Of a stretch of DNA of 64,000 bases, positions 1 through 7,976 are shown in pieces (within the stretch, counting starts at the first letter, position 1; each line of letters begins with the position of its first letter). The stretch comes from JAHEJB01 sp041748175. GTDB lineage: Bacteria > Bacteroidota > Rhodothermia > Rhodothermales > Rubricoccaceae. Both the position numbers and the translations under genes were made by a program. The DNA is taken from NCBI GenBank assembly GCA_041748175.1, contig JBGTDU010000115.1, forward strand, positions 38,691 through 102,690, given 5' to 3'. A model generated the notes under the pieces. The model saw only the letters and a list, made by a program, of their open reading frames with translations. It ran no database searches and was not told the origin of the DNA.

Positions 1-3000
1 GGCCTCCCCGCAGGTTCGCCGACGTCTGCACATTGGCTGCTATCTGGCCGTCAAGATCCTGGTCGAAATTCCAGGCGAACTGCCCACCGTAGGTCACGGG
101 CTGCGGCCGGAACCAGCGGAGGAAAGTCACGCGGTCCAGCTGTGGCTGAAACGTAGCGGTCAGGTTCTGCCCGTAGCTGTTCGTCAGCACGCGGCGCTCG
201 CCGCTGAACACGCCGCTGACCACCTCGCCGAAGGGGAGAACGTCCAGAGCGGTGATCTCTTGAATCACGTAGCCTAGATTCCTCAACTCGGGAACCGATA
301 ACGAATCCGGAATGCCGAAATCCTGGCGTGCAATGCCACCTGGGGCGAATGCTTCTTCGTCGCTGATGTCATAATCCCGGGTCGTACCGAGCGAGTCTCG
401 GACGAAGAGTTCGAATCCGGCCTCGGCGCCTGCACCGTCAAGGCTCTGATCAATATCCGAGCGGTAGCCAAGCGCGAGGAAGGTAAACGGGTTGTATGAA
501 AGGTCGAAGGTTCTTCCATGCCCGAACCGGTGATCGCGACGGGTAGGGTAGAGGAAGCGCTCGGGGACGCCCAGGTTTACGGGGTTGTTGAGCACCTCGG
601 CCAGCGGCCTGTCGCGGTTGTCGTTCACCGACCGGTCGGCATCCGCGCTGAACGCGAACGATTGGGGCAGGTAATTCAGCCGCAGTTTGCCCAGAATGCC
701 TAGCACGGGCACATTATCGACGAACCAAAATGGCCGAATTGAACGCGCGCGCGGCACGGTCAAGCGGTAGGAGAACGACGCCGACCAGAAGTCGTTGTCG
801 CCGAACTGGCTGAACGGGGAGCGCGAACGCGTCGCCGAATTCGTGTACACAACCGACACGCCGTCAATCGTGTAGCGAAGCCAGGGAGATCGGCTACCAC
901 TCTTCGAGAGCGGAACGCGCACGGATCGCGAAAACGACGCCGTCTCGCTCTCTCCCCTGATCTGCTCTACGCGCGCCAGGCGTTCTTCCGGCGTCAGCGT
1001 TGGGTCCTCCTCCGCCTGCGCGATGAGTTCCTCGACCCGAATGTCGCCTCGGCGGGGTGCGAAACGGGGTGTATTCTGGCTCTGCTGAACCGAGAGCGAG
1101 ATCGGCATATTCCAGCCGAAACGTTCGGGCAACAACTTGTGGGCGTTAAACGTGGCCAATACGCTGTAGTCCTGTTCGTCGTTGAAACTGCGGTCGCCGA
1201 GCCCACCTCCCAGGTCACCGAATCCAGACGTCTGCTGGCTGAACCGCGCGTTCACACTGGCAACGTCCGCTAGCTGCGCCGTAGCCCTCGCGTACGCGCT
1301 CCATCCCGGTTCCTCGTCATAACCCGCGACGCGCAACTCGTTGAACCATACCTCAACGTTCTCCAATGGCAATGTGGAGCCGCCTTCCCCATTCCTGACG
1401 CCAAGCGCTACCGTACTGATCGAGAGGATGGAGGGATTGCCACGGATGGTGATTCGCGAACCGGGCGGCGCGCCCTCCGGCGTGCGGTTGTTCGAATAGG
1501 GCTCATCCAGCGGAATCGTTGGGTCGTTGTCTCGCTCGACTTTGAGTTGGTTCAGTTCGCTCAGGACGACGTTGATAGAATTGAGGTCGATGGTTTCCGT
1601 CCCGACCAGCACGTTCGTCTGCCACAAGCTGTCGGCGTTCACCGCTTCCCCTTCGGGAATCACATAAGGGTAGAGCGGTTGTTCATACTCGTAATAATCG
1701 GCCGTCTGATTATCACCCAGCCGAACGAACACACGCACCGAGTCGCGCCGTTCGAATCCTTCTCCGTGGGTAAAAAGGCGCAAATTGCTGTACTTCGTAA
1801 GATCCTGCGGGTTTGTCGTAAAGGGCTTGTAGATCGCCCTGCTGGCGCCTTCAGGCAAATCCTCGACTCTGAAGATGAGCGACTGCTCGCGTTGCCGGAT
1901 CAGGTTGCCCGAAATGTCCGGCGTTCGGCTGACGAGCGCGCCGACGGGGATCGCGTATTGATTGGGGTTCTCCTCGTTGTTGATGGTTTCGATGAACAGT
2001 CGGGGCTCGACGATTCCGGGCGTGGGCGGCCCGGATGGGTCGTCGATTCCCACGTTATCCGACTTGAGCCACTGGCTTCCAACGAGCTCGAGCGTAGCGA
2101 AGCGTAGCGTGGCTTGTTTGTCGTGGCCGGTGGTCCAGATGCGCATGAACTCGATCGAGTTGAAATCCTCAATCCCCCCGATGGCTTCGCGGTCTTCGCT
2201 TCGAACGGGGATCCGCATCACGAACCAAGTCTGGTCCGAACCTTCCGCACGAATGTCGTTCTGGAAGAAAGGGCTCGCGCGAATGCCCGCCTCATCCAGA
2301 GGGATGGTGTAACGAAAATGTCGCTCAGCTACGTCCAGCGACTGATCCCCGTTGAGGTCTTCGGAGTCGGGTTGCCTGGAGTTTCCCGACGTACCGGCAT
2401 CGGATATCTTCTGCTGGCTTTCAAATGCATTCAACTCGAGCCCAGGGAAGAACCGGCTGAACCGCTCCTGAAGGGTAGCCCTTCCGCCCTCGAAGCGGTT
2501 TCCGTTGTTGAAATATCCGGCGTCGTCGAAGTGATGGAAGTCGTCGGCAGAAGGATCTTCATCGGCCCGTATCTGCCGCATCGAACCGGGCGTCAGCCCA
2601 GCAAGGAACTCGCCGAAGAACGCGCGTTCGTCCGTTTCATAGTCGGTTCCGCCAGTCACAGACCTCGTCGAGCGGAGGCCGTCAAGTCCAAGGTCTTCCG
2701 TCTGGCCCGTCGCATCGTCGAAGTCGACCGTCGTGGAGGTTTGTCCGTCAGCCAGACGCCCCCAAACGTCCGAGTTCACGGGTGCGATAGGGACTTCGCG
2801 GAGGCCGTCCTCGTTGTTGAACTGCCGGTTGGGGATCACATCCTCGCTGACCTCACCGAGATCGACATGCAGGACAGCGCCGGAATTGATGGTCTCCGTC
2901 CCGTCGCGGCCTCCGAGCGGGGAGAATATGAATTCCACGAACTCGATGTTGTTGCGGCCGCCAAAATCGGTGTAGCCTTCCGGAAGGCGCTGCACCATGC

Positions 3001-6000
3001 CGCCCCACACCGTCGCGGGGTTCGCGTCATACGTAGTCGCTAACTCCCCATTGTAGTTGTAGGGGCCGCGGTCCGAGGGGTCGATGTAGAGATCGAGCGT
3101 CGGGATGGTTTCTGGCTGTCCGCGCTGTACCTCCCGATCCTGAAAAATTTCCTGAAGGCCAATCTGGCGCGTCGCGGGCGTCGTGCAGTCCAGTTCGCTG
3201 CAAAGGCCGGCGCGATAGGTGCTGGCCAGGACGGAATACCAGGAGAACAGACCTCGCCAGTTCGACGCCAAAAGGGGCTCTGTAACCGGAATGCCCGCCA
3301 TCCATGCGATGACGCCGGAAGGACCTGAGCCCGTCGGCGATGCCGCCAAACGCCACTGGCCGGGCTGGGTCAGAGAAAAGACGTTCTCGACACCCTCGAA
3401 ATCGTCGATAAATGAAAGGCCCGACTGTTCATCCTCATAAAAATCGCGGTTGATGGAGTTCAGAGCAGCGCGCTCCTGGTTGAACGCAAAAGTTTCTGGG
3501 TGGCCAGGATTGAGCCTGGCGTATTCGGCTTTGAACTCTATCCGACTTGGTGCCCGGGTCTGGATGAAAGGAAGTGCATCCAGAACGCTAGTCATCCACC
3601 TTGGCTCGGCCTCAAACCTGCCGTCGAAACCCATGATCGTGTTCTGAAGCGGTTCTTCCCCGATGCGGTACTTGTCTATCAAGGGGCGTTCGGAGAGGCG
3701 CATCCACGTCGCGCCTAGTTCCATGTCCTCGCCGACCGTGTAGTTGGCGCGAAGGCCGAGCAATGTCTTGCTTCCAATGGCTGCAAACTGGTTGCGCTCG
3801 TAATCGATTCGCAGATTCTGTCCGGGCGTCAGGAAGGCCGCGTTGATTATTTCAACCGTTCCACTTACGTCGTTGACGATGTAGTCCGTGCCTTCCTGCA
3901 ACTCAATGGAGCCCGACGTGACGCTCACCGAGCCCTCGACCACGGCAAACCCCAATTCGTAGATGGACTGCACGGTGCTCCGGAACGACCCCGCTACCGC
4001 ATATCGGTTGATGTTTTGTATCTGCGTACCGGCGTTGATTGACGTAAGGCTGTAGAGGTCGTCAATGACGAACGCGGCGGTAGCCTGGGCGGCGCTGGTT
4101 CCGAGGAACGTCACGTCTAGTCCGTCAATGCTGCCCGCGAGCACATCGCGGAGGTAGTCCCCAAATGGCTCGCGAACGGGAAAGATGATGCGCCCGGCTC
4201 CGGCGTCGATCGTTATTGATTCCTTGAAGTCGAAAACGTCGTCCGGTTGGGTTGCTCCGTCTCGGTTGAGCCGATCCAGGCCAAACGTCTGAAGCAGTGT
4301 TTGTTGCTGCCCGACCGTTACACCCGGAAGGGTTCGTTGTGGTGTACTGGAAGGCGGACTGTACGTGATATCCACGTCGAACGCGTCCGCCGTGAGCGAG
4401 CGGCCGCCAACGCGATAGATATTGCGCATGGTGAGGGACCACGATGCATCGGTGGGGGATATCTGGCTTCCCCGCAGGAGCTTCAGGATAATTTTATCGC
4501 CATTCGAGGAGCCCGAGTTTGAGCCTTCGCCAAAGTCGCCAACCGTGACAGGTGTGCCATCCGATGTTAGATACTGATAGGACACGGCGAGCATGTCCGT
4601 GTCCTGAAGGCGACTCGTTAGGGAGATGTACCCAAGCCGGGAGTCTATCGTGTAATCAACATTCTCTTCCAGCTTTCTGAAGGGCGCTGTTTCGAAATCG
4701 GCGCTAGCCAAGCCGAATGCGTCCTCGATAATGACCTGGCTGGACGAATCGCGCAAAACGTTGAGGTCATCGTCCGAATACTGGTCGAACAACTCGTTCG
4801 GCAGCGGTGCGGTGATCCCCAAGGCATCGAGGTAGGCATCACCGCCTGCGAGTACACCATTTTCCGGCGCATTGGGTATCGTATTTCCGGGGCCGGGTTC
4901 ACCGAGGTCAAGCAACGCCGTGGCATAGACGATATTGATTTCCGAGCCGGTCGTGTTGAGCACGGATCGGTCGTGAATCCAGACGTCGATGTTGGCTATC
5001 TGCCCGAAGCCTGGGCTCAGCGTCACATTGTTCGGGTTAGTGTGCCCTTCGTCCCACCAGTTTCGGAAATGGTACCCCAGGAAGTAGTGGGCATTGTCTT
5101 CATAGTTGTGGGGTGCGAGGCTAAACTCGGTCGTCTGGCTGCCTCCCTCAATGTTCAGTTCGTCGCTCTGGGCGTCCTGCTGGCTTGCTACCGCGGTAAG
5201 GCCGAGCCCGCCGAACCGCAGGTCGGTACGGAGCCCGAATAGCCTTTGCCCACCGCGAATAAGCTCGCTGGGCGTTTGCAGGAAGACGTTGCCCGCCTCT
5301 ATTCGCTGGACGATGTCGTCGTCGTATCCCTCGTAAACCAGCGAGACCTGGTTCTCGAAATCGAACGTGTTCTGCGTGTCGTAATTGACGTTGACTCGGA
5401 GCTTGTCGCCGATCGTTCCGGTGATTCCGAGCGACAGCTCCTGGCCGAAGTCGGGATTGACAGAGCCTCCACTGCCGGTCGCGGCCTCCTGGAGCTCGTT
5501 TCGCTGGTAGTCGAAGCCGAGGTCGATATCGGCCCGACCGTTGACGCGCAGGTCCACCTCGTTTTTGCCAAACAAACCGGAGAAGACGCTGTTGTTGCCT
5601 CCGGGGATGTCGATGGTGATTCCAAGCCCGCCACGCCCCTGGCGGCGCCCCCGGCGCGATGCCAGATCGCGGAAGCCAAGCTGAATAGCATCCCGGAGCC
5701 GTGCATCCCGGTAGGTCTCAAGATCGACATCTGCGGGGACTCGTACATCCTGTTGCGCGACGTCTTCGGTAATCAGGAAGCGCAATTCCGATGAGTCGAG
5801 GACGGCCTCGCGCCGCCAATACGGGCCCGGCTCGAACGCGAACGGCCTCGGTCGGCGGTCGGCAAGAGGGGAAGAGTATCCCTCGTGGCGGGGCGTGGGG
5901 AAATACAGCTGGCTGAGACTGTCCGCGTCGGTCGTATCCGCATCCGTGGTATCCGCCGCGAGGCCCTCTGTGCTATCCGTTGCCGCTTCGAGGAGATCAC

Positions 6001-6190
6001 GGATGGCCGCATCAACGGCAACAGAATCCGTATCCGCGCGCGCCGTCCTGAAGACCGAGTTTGGCCAATGGGCGCCGTTCGCCGCAATCGAACTCGCCTG
6101 AAGCCCCATGAGCACCGCCACCGTCGCAACGATCGCTGCGAAGAGCGGAAGCAAACGGAAAGGACTACGTGCCTTGGGAGTTACGTGCAC
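1..6190 (-). CDS. sprA: T9SS outer-membrane translocon SprA (C-terminus cut by window edge)
   Basis: Read on the minus strand, one open frame runs from about 6190 to base 1 without a stop, about 2,060 residues; the C-terminus lies outside the window. SprA (Sov in Porphyromonas) is the giant beta-barrel pore through which type IX substrates cross the outer membrane. Family features seen: an N-terminal export signal (basic KARSPFR, then a hydrophobic LLPLFAAIVATVAVLMG stretch), an early segment reading FGKNEVDLRVNGRADIDLGF, and many alternating beta-strand segments such as RVNVNYDTQNTFDFENQ. I chose GTG at 6190 because it puts the whole signal peptide in frame; an ATG near 6111 would cut through the hydrophobic core. 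The family identity is firm; the exact start is not. It stands alone here, divergent from the next gene. Confidence 0.93.
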   Translation of the reverse strand, partial: MHVTPKARSPFRLLPLFAAIVATVAVLMGLQASSIAANGAHWPNSVFRTARADTDSVAVDAAIRDLLEAATDSTEGLAADTTDADTTDADSLSQLYFPTPRHEGYSSPLADRRPRPFAFEPGPYWRREAVLDSSELRFLITEDVAQQDVRVPADVDLETYRDARLRDAIQLGFRDLASRRGRRQGRGGLGITIDIPGGNNSVFSGLFGKNEVDLRVNGRADIDLGFDYQRNELQEAATGSGGSVNPDFGQELSLGITGTIGDKLRVNVNYDTQNTFDFENQVSLVYEGYDDDIVQRIEAGNVFLQTPSELIRGGQRLFGLRTDLRFGGLGLTAVASQQDAQSDELNIEGGSQTTEFSLAPHNYEDNAHYFLGYHFRNWWDEGHTNPNNVTLSPGFGQIANIDVWIHDRSVLNTTGSEINIVYATALLDLGEPGPGNTIPNAPENGVLAGGDAYLDALGITAPLPNELFDQYSDDDLNVLRDSSSQVIIEDAFGLASADFETAPFRKLEENVDYTIDSRLGYISLTSRLQDTDMLAVSYQYLTSDGTPVTVGDFGEGSNSGSSNGDKIILKLLRGSQISPTDASWSLTMRNIYRVGGRSLTADAFDVDITYSPPSSTPQRTLPGVTVGQQQTLLQTFGLDRLNRDGATQPDDVFDFKESITIDAGAGRIIFPVREPFGDYLRDVLAGSIDGLDVTFLGTSAAQATAAFVIDDLYSLTSINAGTQIQNINRYAVAGSFRSTVQSIYELGFAVVEGSVSVTSGSIELQEGTDYIVNDVSGTVEIINAAFLTPGQNLRIDYERNQFAAIGSKTLLGLRANYTVGEDMELGATWMRLSERPLIDKYRIGEEPLQNTIMGFDGRFEAEPRWMTSVLDALPFIQTRAPSRIEFKAEYARLNPGHPETFAFNQERAALNSINRDFYEDEQSGLSFIDDFEGVENVFSLTQPGQWRLAASPTGSGPSGVIAWMAGIPVTEPLLASNWRGLFSWYSVLASTYRAGLCSELDCTTPATRQIGLQEIFQDREVQRGQPETIPTLDLYIDPSDRGPYNYNGELATTYDANPATVWGGMVQRLPEGYTDFGGRNNIEFVEFIFSPLGGRDGTETINSGAVLHVDLGEVSEDVIPNRQFNNEDGLREVPIAPVNSDVWGRLADGQTSTTVDFDDATGQTEDLGLDGLRSTRSVTGGTDYETDERAFFGEFLAGLTPGSMRQIRADEDPSADDFHHFDDAGYFNNGNRFEGGRATLQERFSRFFPGLELNAFESQQKISDAGTSGNSRQPDSEDLNGDQSLDVAERHFRYTIPLDEAGIRASPFFQNDIRAEGSDQTWFVMRIPVRSEDREAIGGIEDFNSIEFMRIWTTGHDKQATLRFATLELVGSQWLKSDNVGIDDPSGPPTPGIVEPRLFIETINNEENPNQYAIPVGALVSRTPDISGNLIRQREQSLIFRVEDLPEGASRAIYKPFTTNPQDLTKYSNLRLFTHGEGFERRDSVRVFVRLGDNQTADYYEYEQPLYPYVIPEGEAVNADSLWQTNVLVGTETIDLNSINVVLSELNQLKVERDNDPTIPLDEPYSNNRTPEGAPPGSRITIRGNPSILSISTVALGVRNGEGGSTLPLENVEVWFNELRVAGYDEEPGWSAYARATAQLADVASVNARFSQQTSGFGDLGGGLGDRSFNDEQDYSVLATFNAHKLLPERFGWNMPISLSVQQSQNTPRFAPRRGDIRVEELIAQAEEDPTLTPEERLARVEQIRGESETASFSRSVRVPLSKSGSRSPWLRYTIDGVSVVYTNSATRSRSPFSQFGDNDFWSASFSYRLTVPRARSIRPFWFVDNVPVLGILGKLRLNYLPQSFAFSADADRSVNDNRDRPLAEVLNNPVNLGVPERFLYPTRRDHRFGHGRTFDLSYNPFTFLALGYRSDIDQSLDGAGAEAGFELFVRDSLGTTRDYDISDEEAFAPGGIARQDFGIPDSLSVPELRNLGYVIQEITALDVLPFGEVVSGVFSGERRVLTNSYGQNLTATFQPQLDRVTFLRWFRPQPVTYGGQFAWNFDQDLDGQIAANVQTSANLRGG

Positions 6191-6595
6191 AGCGACAAAG
6201 TCGGCATCGAACACACACGCCTGTCTCCGGCGTCCGCCGGATGCGGCGCTGGATCATCCTCACTAGCCTGCGGCGGGCGCAGCCAACGTGTCGGAAGGCG
6301 GGCGGATAATCAACGTGGGCGTAACGAAGCGACTATAGGATCCGATGGGGAGGCCAGCTGAAACACGTCCTGACACGCAAAGCACACAGACTTTGCGCCT
6401 GCGATGCCTAGCGCTAAAACTACGCCTACCTCGAAGGGGTCGCAAGGTTAGAAACGGTCAGCTTCTGGGCACAAAGCGTGGGATGATCGATAGGTACCGT
6501 TCGCCGTGGCAACGGATCGATGGCGTTCCTGAGTAGCTACGACGCCTTGGATTCCGTAGTCTACCGGCCGCTGCCATGTTCAACCCTCGCGCTGT
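6191..6595. other. Intergenic region between divergent sprA and lipoprotein gene
   Basis: No convincing gene in about 400 bases. Two short inverted repeats are visible: TCCGGCG/CGCCGGA at 6226-6241 with a 2-base loop, and CGCAAAG/CTTTGCG at 6376-6397 with an 8-base loop. The region must carry the promoters of both divergent genes, but I could not pick a clear TAnnTTTG element for either. Confidence 0.5.
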
Positions 6596-7141
6596 ATGCC
6601 GCCAGTCACAACCCTTTCCATCCCACGCTGGGCGATGGGTGCCGCGGCCTTGGTTTTCTTCGCTGCGTGCGGTTCCAGCACGCGGACGACCACGGAAACG
6701 CATCCGCCCCAACCTGCCCAAATCCACGGTACGCTTCCCCCTATTGCCCAACCCTTTCCCGGCTCCGACGAGATCGCGGCGGAAATTCGAGCCATTCTTG
6801 ACGATCAGGTCGTCGACTGGAACGCAGGCAACATTCGCGGCTACATGAACGGCTACTCACGGTCTGACTCGCTCTACTTCATCTCGGATGGGACGTTGCG
6901 GACGGGCTGGCAAAACAACCTCTACGCCTACGTGCGCAACTATCCCTCCCGCGCGTCTATGGGCACGCTGTCGTTTGAGGATCTGCACGTTCAAGTCCTT
7001 TCGTCCGACACCGCGCTTGTGTTCGGGCGGTATCGTCTCATCCGCGCAGACGACGAACCGCTCGGCCTCTTTTCGCTTATTGTCCGCAAGGAGGCCGACG
7101 GTTGGCGAATTATCCACGACCATACCTCGTCATCGCCGTGA
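6596..7141 (+). CDS. Putative DUF4440/SnoaL-like lipoprotein
   Basis: A 181-residue protein. The N-terminus reads as a lipoprotein signal with a lipobox-like FFAAC-GS around residues 21-27, so it is probably lipid-anchored in the envelope. The rest resembles the NTF2-like DUF4440/SnoaL fold: a helical start (IAAEIRAILDDQVVDWNAGN), then strands ending in ALVFGRYRLI and LFSLIVRKEADGWRIIHDHTS, typical of the last two strands of this fold. Members are small cone-shaped proteins of mostly unknown role, some enzymes and some ligand binders. It lies 9 bases before the next gene on the same strand, so the two are probably co-transcribed. No catalytic function can be assigned. Confidence 0.8.
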   Translation: MPPVTTLSIPRWAMGAAALVFFAACGSSTRTTTETHPPQPAQIHGTLPPIAQPFPGSDEIAAEIRAILDDQVVDWNAGNIRGYMNGYSRSDSLYFISDGTLRTGWQNNLYAYVRNYPSRASMGTLSFEDLHVQVLSSDTALVFGRYRLIRADDEPLGLFSLIVRKEADGWRIIHDHTSSSP

Positions 7142-7150
7142 GGCCGCGCC

Positions 7151-7825
7151 ATGCTTGCGTTTGGAATTGAGAACACCGTGGTCGCGGTTACTGGCGCAGG
7201 CGGGCGGCTCGGAACGGTCATTACCCGCAAGCTGGTTGACGCGGGGGCGATGGTCGCCGCCATTGATGTGCGGCCGATGGACGGAATACCGGACGGCGCT
7301 TCCTCGTTCGTCGCGGATCTTACGGACGAAACCTCGGTCGCGGCGACGCTCGGGAAGATTGAGGACGATCTCGGCCCGCTCAATGGCCTCATCCACACGG
7401 TGGGCATGTGGGGCGGCGCTCCCTTCGCGGAAACAAAACTGGATGAATGGGAAATGATGCTCGACGTTAATCTGACCACCACGTTCCTCTGTTTTAGAGA
7501 GGCAGTTCGGCGGATGAAGGGCCGAGGAGGTCATCTGGTCGCCATCGCATCCAGGCAGGGTGCCGATGGTGGCGTGGCTGAGCAAGGGCCATATTCCGCC
7601 GCGAAGGCGGGCGTCGTCCGCCTCGTGGAATCTGTCGCCGCCGAGTACAACGGGCGCATTACAGCCGCCGCAGTTGCGCCCTCCATGATCTTGTTCGGCG
7701 ATGAAGACGAGGACGCAAAGGGCGTATCCGTCGAGGCCATCGCCGATCTGTGCGTGTACCTCGCGGATGGCGGCGGCACGATTCACAACGGGCAGGTGCT
7801 GCGAACGTTTGGGATGGCGGGGTAG
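7151..7825 (+). CDS. SDR-family NAD(P)-dependent oxidoreductase
   Basis: A 224-residue short-chain dehydrogenase/reductase. The Rossmann nucleotide motif TGAGGRLG is at residues 14-21; an acidic residue follows beta-2 (AIDVRP), which usually favours NAD over NADP. The active-site serine is in IASRQG and the YxxxK pair in PYSAAKAG. The length is slightly below the usual 240-260 residues, with a short substrate-binding C-terminus. Substrate unknown. It is downstream of, and nearly abuts, the DUF4440-type lipoprotein gene. Confidence 0.9.
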   Translation: MLAFGIENTVVAVTGAGGRLGTVITRKLVDAGAMVAAIDVRPMDGIPDGASSFVADLTDETSVAATLGKIEDDLGPLNGLIHTVGMWGGAPFAETKLDEWEMMLDVNLTTTFLCFREAVRRMKGRGGHLVAIASRQGADGGVAEQGPYSAAKAGVVRLVESVAAEYNGRITAAAVAPSMILFGDEDEDAKGVSVEAIADLCVYLADGGGTIHNGQVLRTFGMAG

Positions 7826-7976
7826 GCGGCCGGGGTTGCACGGACGGACGCTTTGTAAAGAATGCCGGGCATAGGTTAGAAATTGAAAGCGCGCCTGTCT
7901 ATCAGGGTGACGCGGGCTCGAAGGTCCCAGCGATGTGACCTGGATCCCCGCGCATTCACAACCCAAAAACCTTACC

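Noticed and set aside
1740..1760. TTCGAATCC words resembling a tRNA T-arm.
   Set aside because: No cloverleaf can be built; they are inside sprA coding sequence.
2114..3043. Open frame of about 309 codons on the plus strand in the left part.
   Set aside because: Antisense to sprA, which is clearly coding by its family-typical sequence.
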